DNA from: Acidobacteriota bacterium
GTDB taxonomy: Bacteria > Acidobacteriota > Terriglobia > Acidoferrales > 2-02-FULL-67-57
DNA length: 6,055 nucleotides
NCBI GenBank assembly: GCA_016210895.1
Contig: JACQTG010000154.1
Coordinates: 1-6,055 of the forward strand
Direction: 5' to 3'
Shown: positions 5,090 to 6,055 of the stretch, one piece after another
How positions within the stretch are numbered: position 1 is the stretch's first letter
Layout of the letters: each line of letters starts with the position of its first letter
Position numbers and translations under genes: made by a program
Notes under the pieces: model-generated
Told to the model about the DNA's origin: nothing
Seen by the model: only the letters and a program-made list of their open reading frames with translations
Database searches by the model: none

Positions 5090-6055
5090 ATGACTCGTCC
5101 TCTACGCTGGGCTTTCCTAGTCATCTTGGCCGGGGTTTTGGTGTGGCCAGGGGGAGTGAGGGCGCAGGACCAGCAAGAGAGCGCAGAAAAGAGGAAGAAG
5201 CAGCAGGAAGCCGAGCCGCAGCCCCTGGGGGAAGGCTTGCCCCAACGCGAGCTCACTGAGAAAGAGCGCCAGCGCCGCGACGAAGCCCTGGCGAGGGAGT
5301 TAGAAAGCAAATACAAGAGGTGGCTCGAAGAGGACGTCGTCTACATCATCACCGCCGAGGAGAGGGAAGTTTTCCTTCACCTGAACGCCGACGAGGAGCG
5401 GGAGCAGTTCATCGAACAGTTCTGGCTGCGGCGCGACCCGACACCGGACACGATTGAAAACGAGTTCACGGAAGAGCACTATCGCCGCATCGCCTACGTC
5501 AACGAGCGCTTCGCCTCCGCCTTCCCCGGCTGGAAGATGGACCGCGGTCGGGTCTACATCATCTGGGGGCCGCCGGATCAGGTCGAGGCCCACCCCACCG
5601 GTGGCCCTTACCGTCGGCCGATCAAGGAAGGCGGAGGGGCCACGAACACCTTTCCGTTCGAGGTCTGGCGCTACGGATACCTGGAGGGCATCGGCCAGGA
5701 CGTGATGTTGGAGTTTGTGGATCCCAGCTGGACGGGTGAGTATCGGTTCTCGCTCGACCCCGCGGAGAAGGACGCCTTCCTCTACGTTCCGGGCGCGGGT
5801 TTGAGCTTGATGGAGCGCCTGGGGCTGTCTCAAAAGGTGGACCGCTTCCAGCGCGCGGGTCGCACGCGGTTGCCGCTTCGGCCGGGTGAATCGGTGAGGA
5901 GTTCGCGCAGGGGCAGTGAATCGTTCGAGCGCCTGACCACGATTGCCGCGGTGACCAAACCTCCTGAGATCAAGTTCAAAGACCTCGAAGCCCTGGTCAC
6001 CACTCGGGTCAGCTTCAACTTGTTGCCCTTCGAGGTGCGCACGGACTTTCTACGC
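5090..6055 (+). CDS. Exported GWxTD-domain protein (3'-truncated)
   Basis: The ATG at 5090 has a good ribosome binding site and promoter. The frame is open to the window end, giving 322 residues without a stop. Residues 1-25 are a signal peptide (MTRPLRW, hydrophobic core AFLVILAGVLVW, cleavage after GGVRA). A charged, Gln/Glu/Lys/Arg-rich stretch (26-75) follows, then the domain: WLEEDVVYIIT (78-88), EREVFL, FW-x-RRDPTP (111-119), NEF-x-EEHYRRIAY (124-136), GWKMDRGRVYIIWGPPD (147-163), FPFEVWRY (188-195), LEFVDPSWTGEYR (207-219) and EKDAF. These match the GWxTD family, known mainly from Acidobacteriota and related phyla and of unknown biochemical function. The family's signature Thr is Met here (GWKMD, M150). 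The unseen C-terminus may add further domains. It is divergent from the hydrolase/TPR operon and may share its regulation. Family identity is confident; role is unknown. Confidence 0.88.
   Translation, partial: MTRPLRWAFLVILAGVLVWPGGVRAQDQQESAEKRKKQQEAEPQPLGEGLPQRELTEKERQRRDEALARELESKYKRWLEEDVVYIITAEEREVFLHLNADEEREQFIEQFWLRRDPTPDTIENEFTEEHYRRIAYVNERFASAFPGWKMDRGRVYIIWGPPDQVEAHPTGGPYRRPIKEGGGATNTFPFEVWRYGYLEGIGQDVMLEFVDPSWTGEYRFSLDPAEKDAFLYVPGAGLSLMERLGLSQKVDRFQRAGRTRLPLRPGESVRSSRRGSESFERLTTIAAVTKPPEIKFKDLEALVTTRVSFNLLPFEVRTDFLR

Overview
The window is GC-rich, densely coded bacterial DNA. It most resembles the phylum Acidobacteriota. The reasons are a GWxTD-domain protein, two large exported proteins that join a sulfatase-like (alkaline phosphatase superfamily) domain to a TPR tail, a further TPR protein, and short intergenic repeats of the type TCATCCTGAGCG...GGATCTC. 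I recall these as characteristic of that phylum, but no database was searched, so the assignment is an inference.

Layout. (1) Positions 1-486, + strand: the 3' end of a TPR-repeat protein whose start lies outside the window. (2) Positions 487-775: a gene-free stretch between convergent genes. It holds at least three degenerate copies of a short repeat plus an inverted half copy, and these form several hairpins. (3) Positions 776-2878 and 2925-4904, both on the - strand: tandem paralogous genes for exported sulfatase-like/TPR proteins, 46 nt apart and probably one operon transcribed from the 4904 side. (4) Positions 4905-5089: a divergent promoter region with a good sigma70-type promoter on each strand. 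(5) Positions 5090-6055, + strand: the N-terminal 322 residues of an exported GWxTD-domain protein that runs off the window.

The two paralogs keep the metal-binding Asp and Asp-His residues of the superfamily. In place of the sulfatase CxPSR formylglycine motif they have T-x-P-[S/A]-H, the pattern of Thr-nucleophile phosphodiesterases, phosphatases and phosphotransferases. They are therefore probably not sulfatases, whatever automated annotation says. Both end in about six TPRs after a shared linker ending in SLGY. One looks like a lipoprotein and the other has an ordinary signal peptide. The divergent GWxTD gene may be expressed together with them. All three products are predicted to leave the cytoplasm, so a shared envelope role is plausible but unproven.

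The most unusual local signals are: an in-phase A-AAA-AAC heptamer followed 8 nt later by an 8-bp GC-rich stem, exactly at the hydrolase/TPR junction of the downstream paralog; compensatory base changes in the hairpin arms of the intergenic repeats; and the Thr-for-Cys change at both hydrolase active sites.
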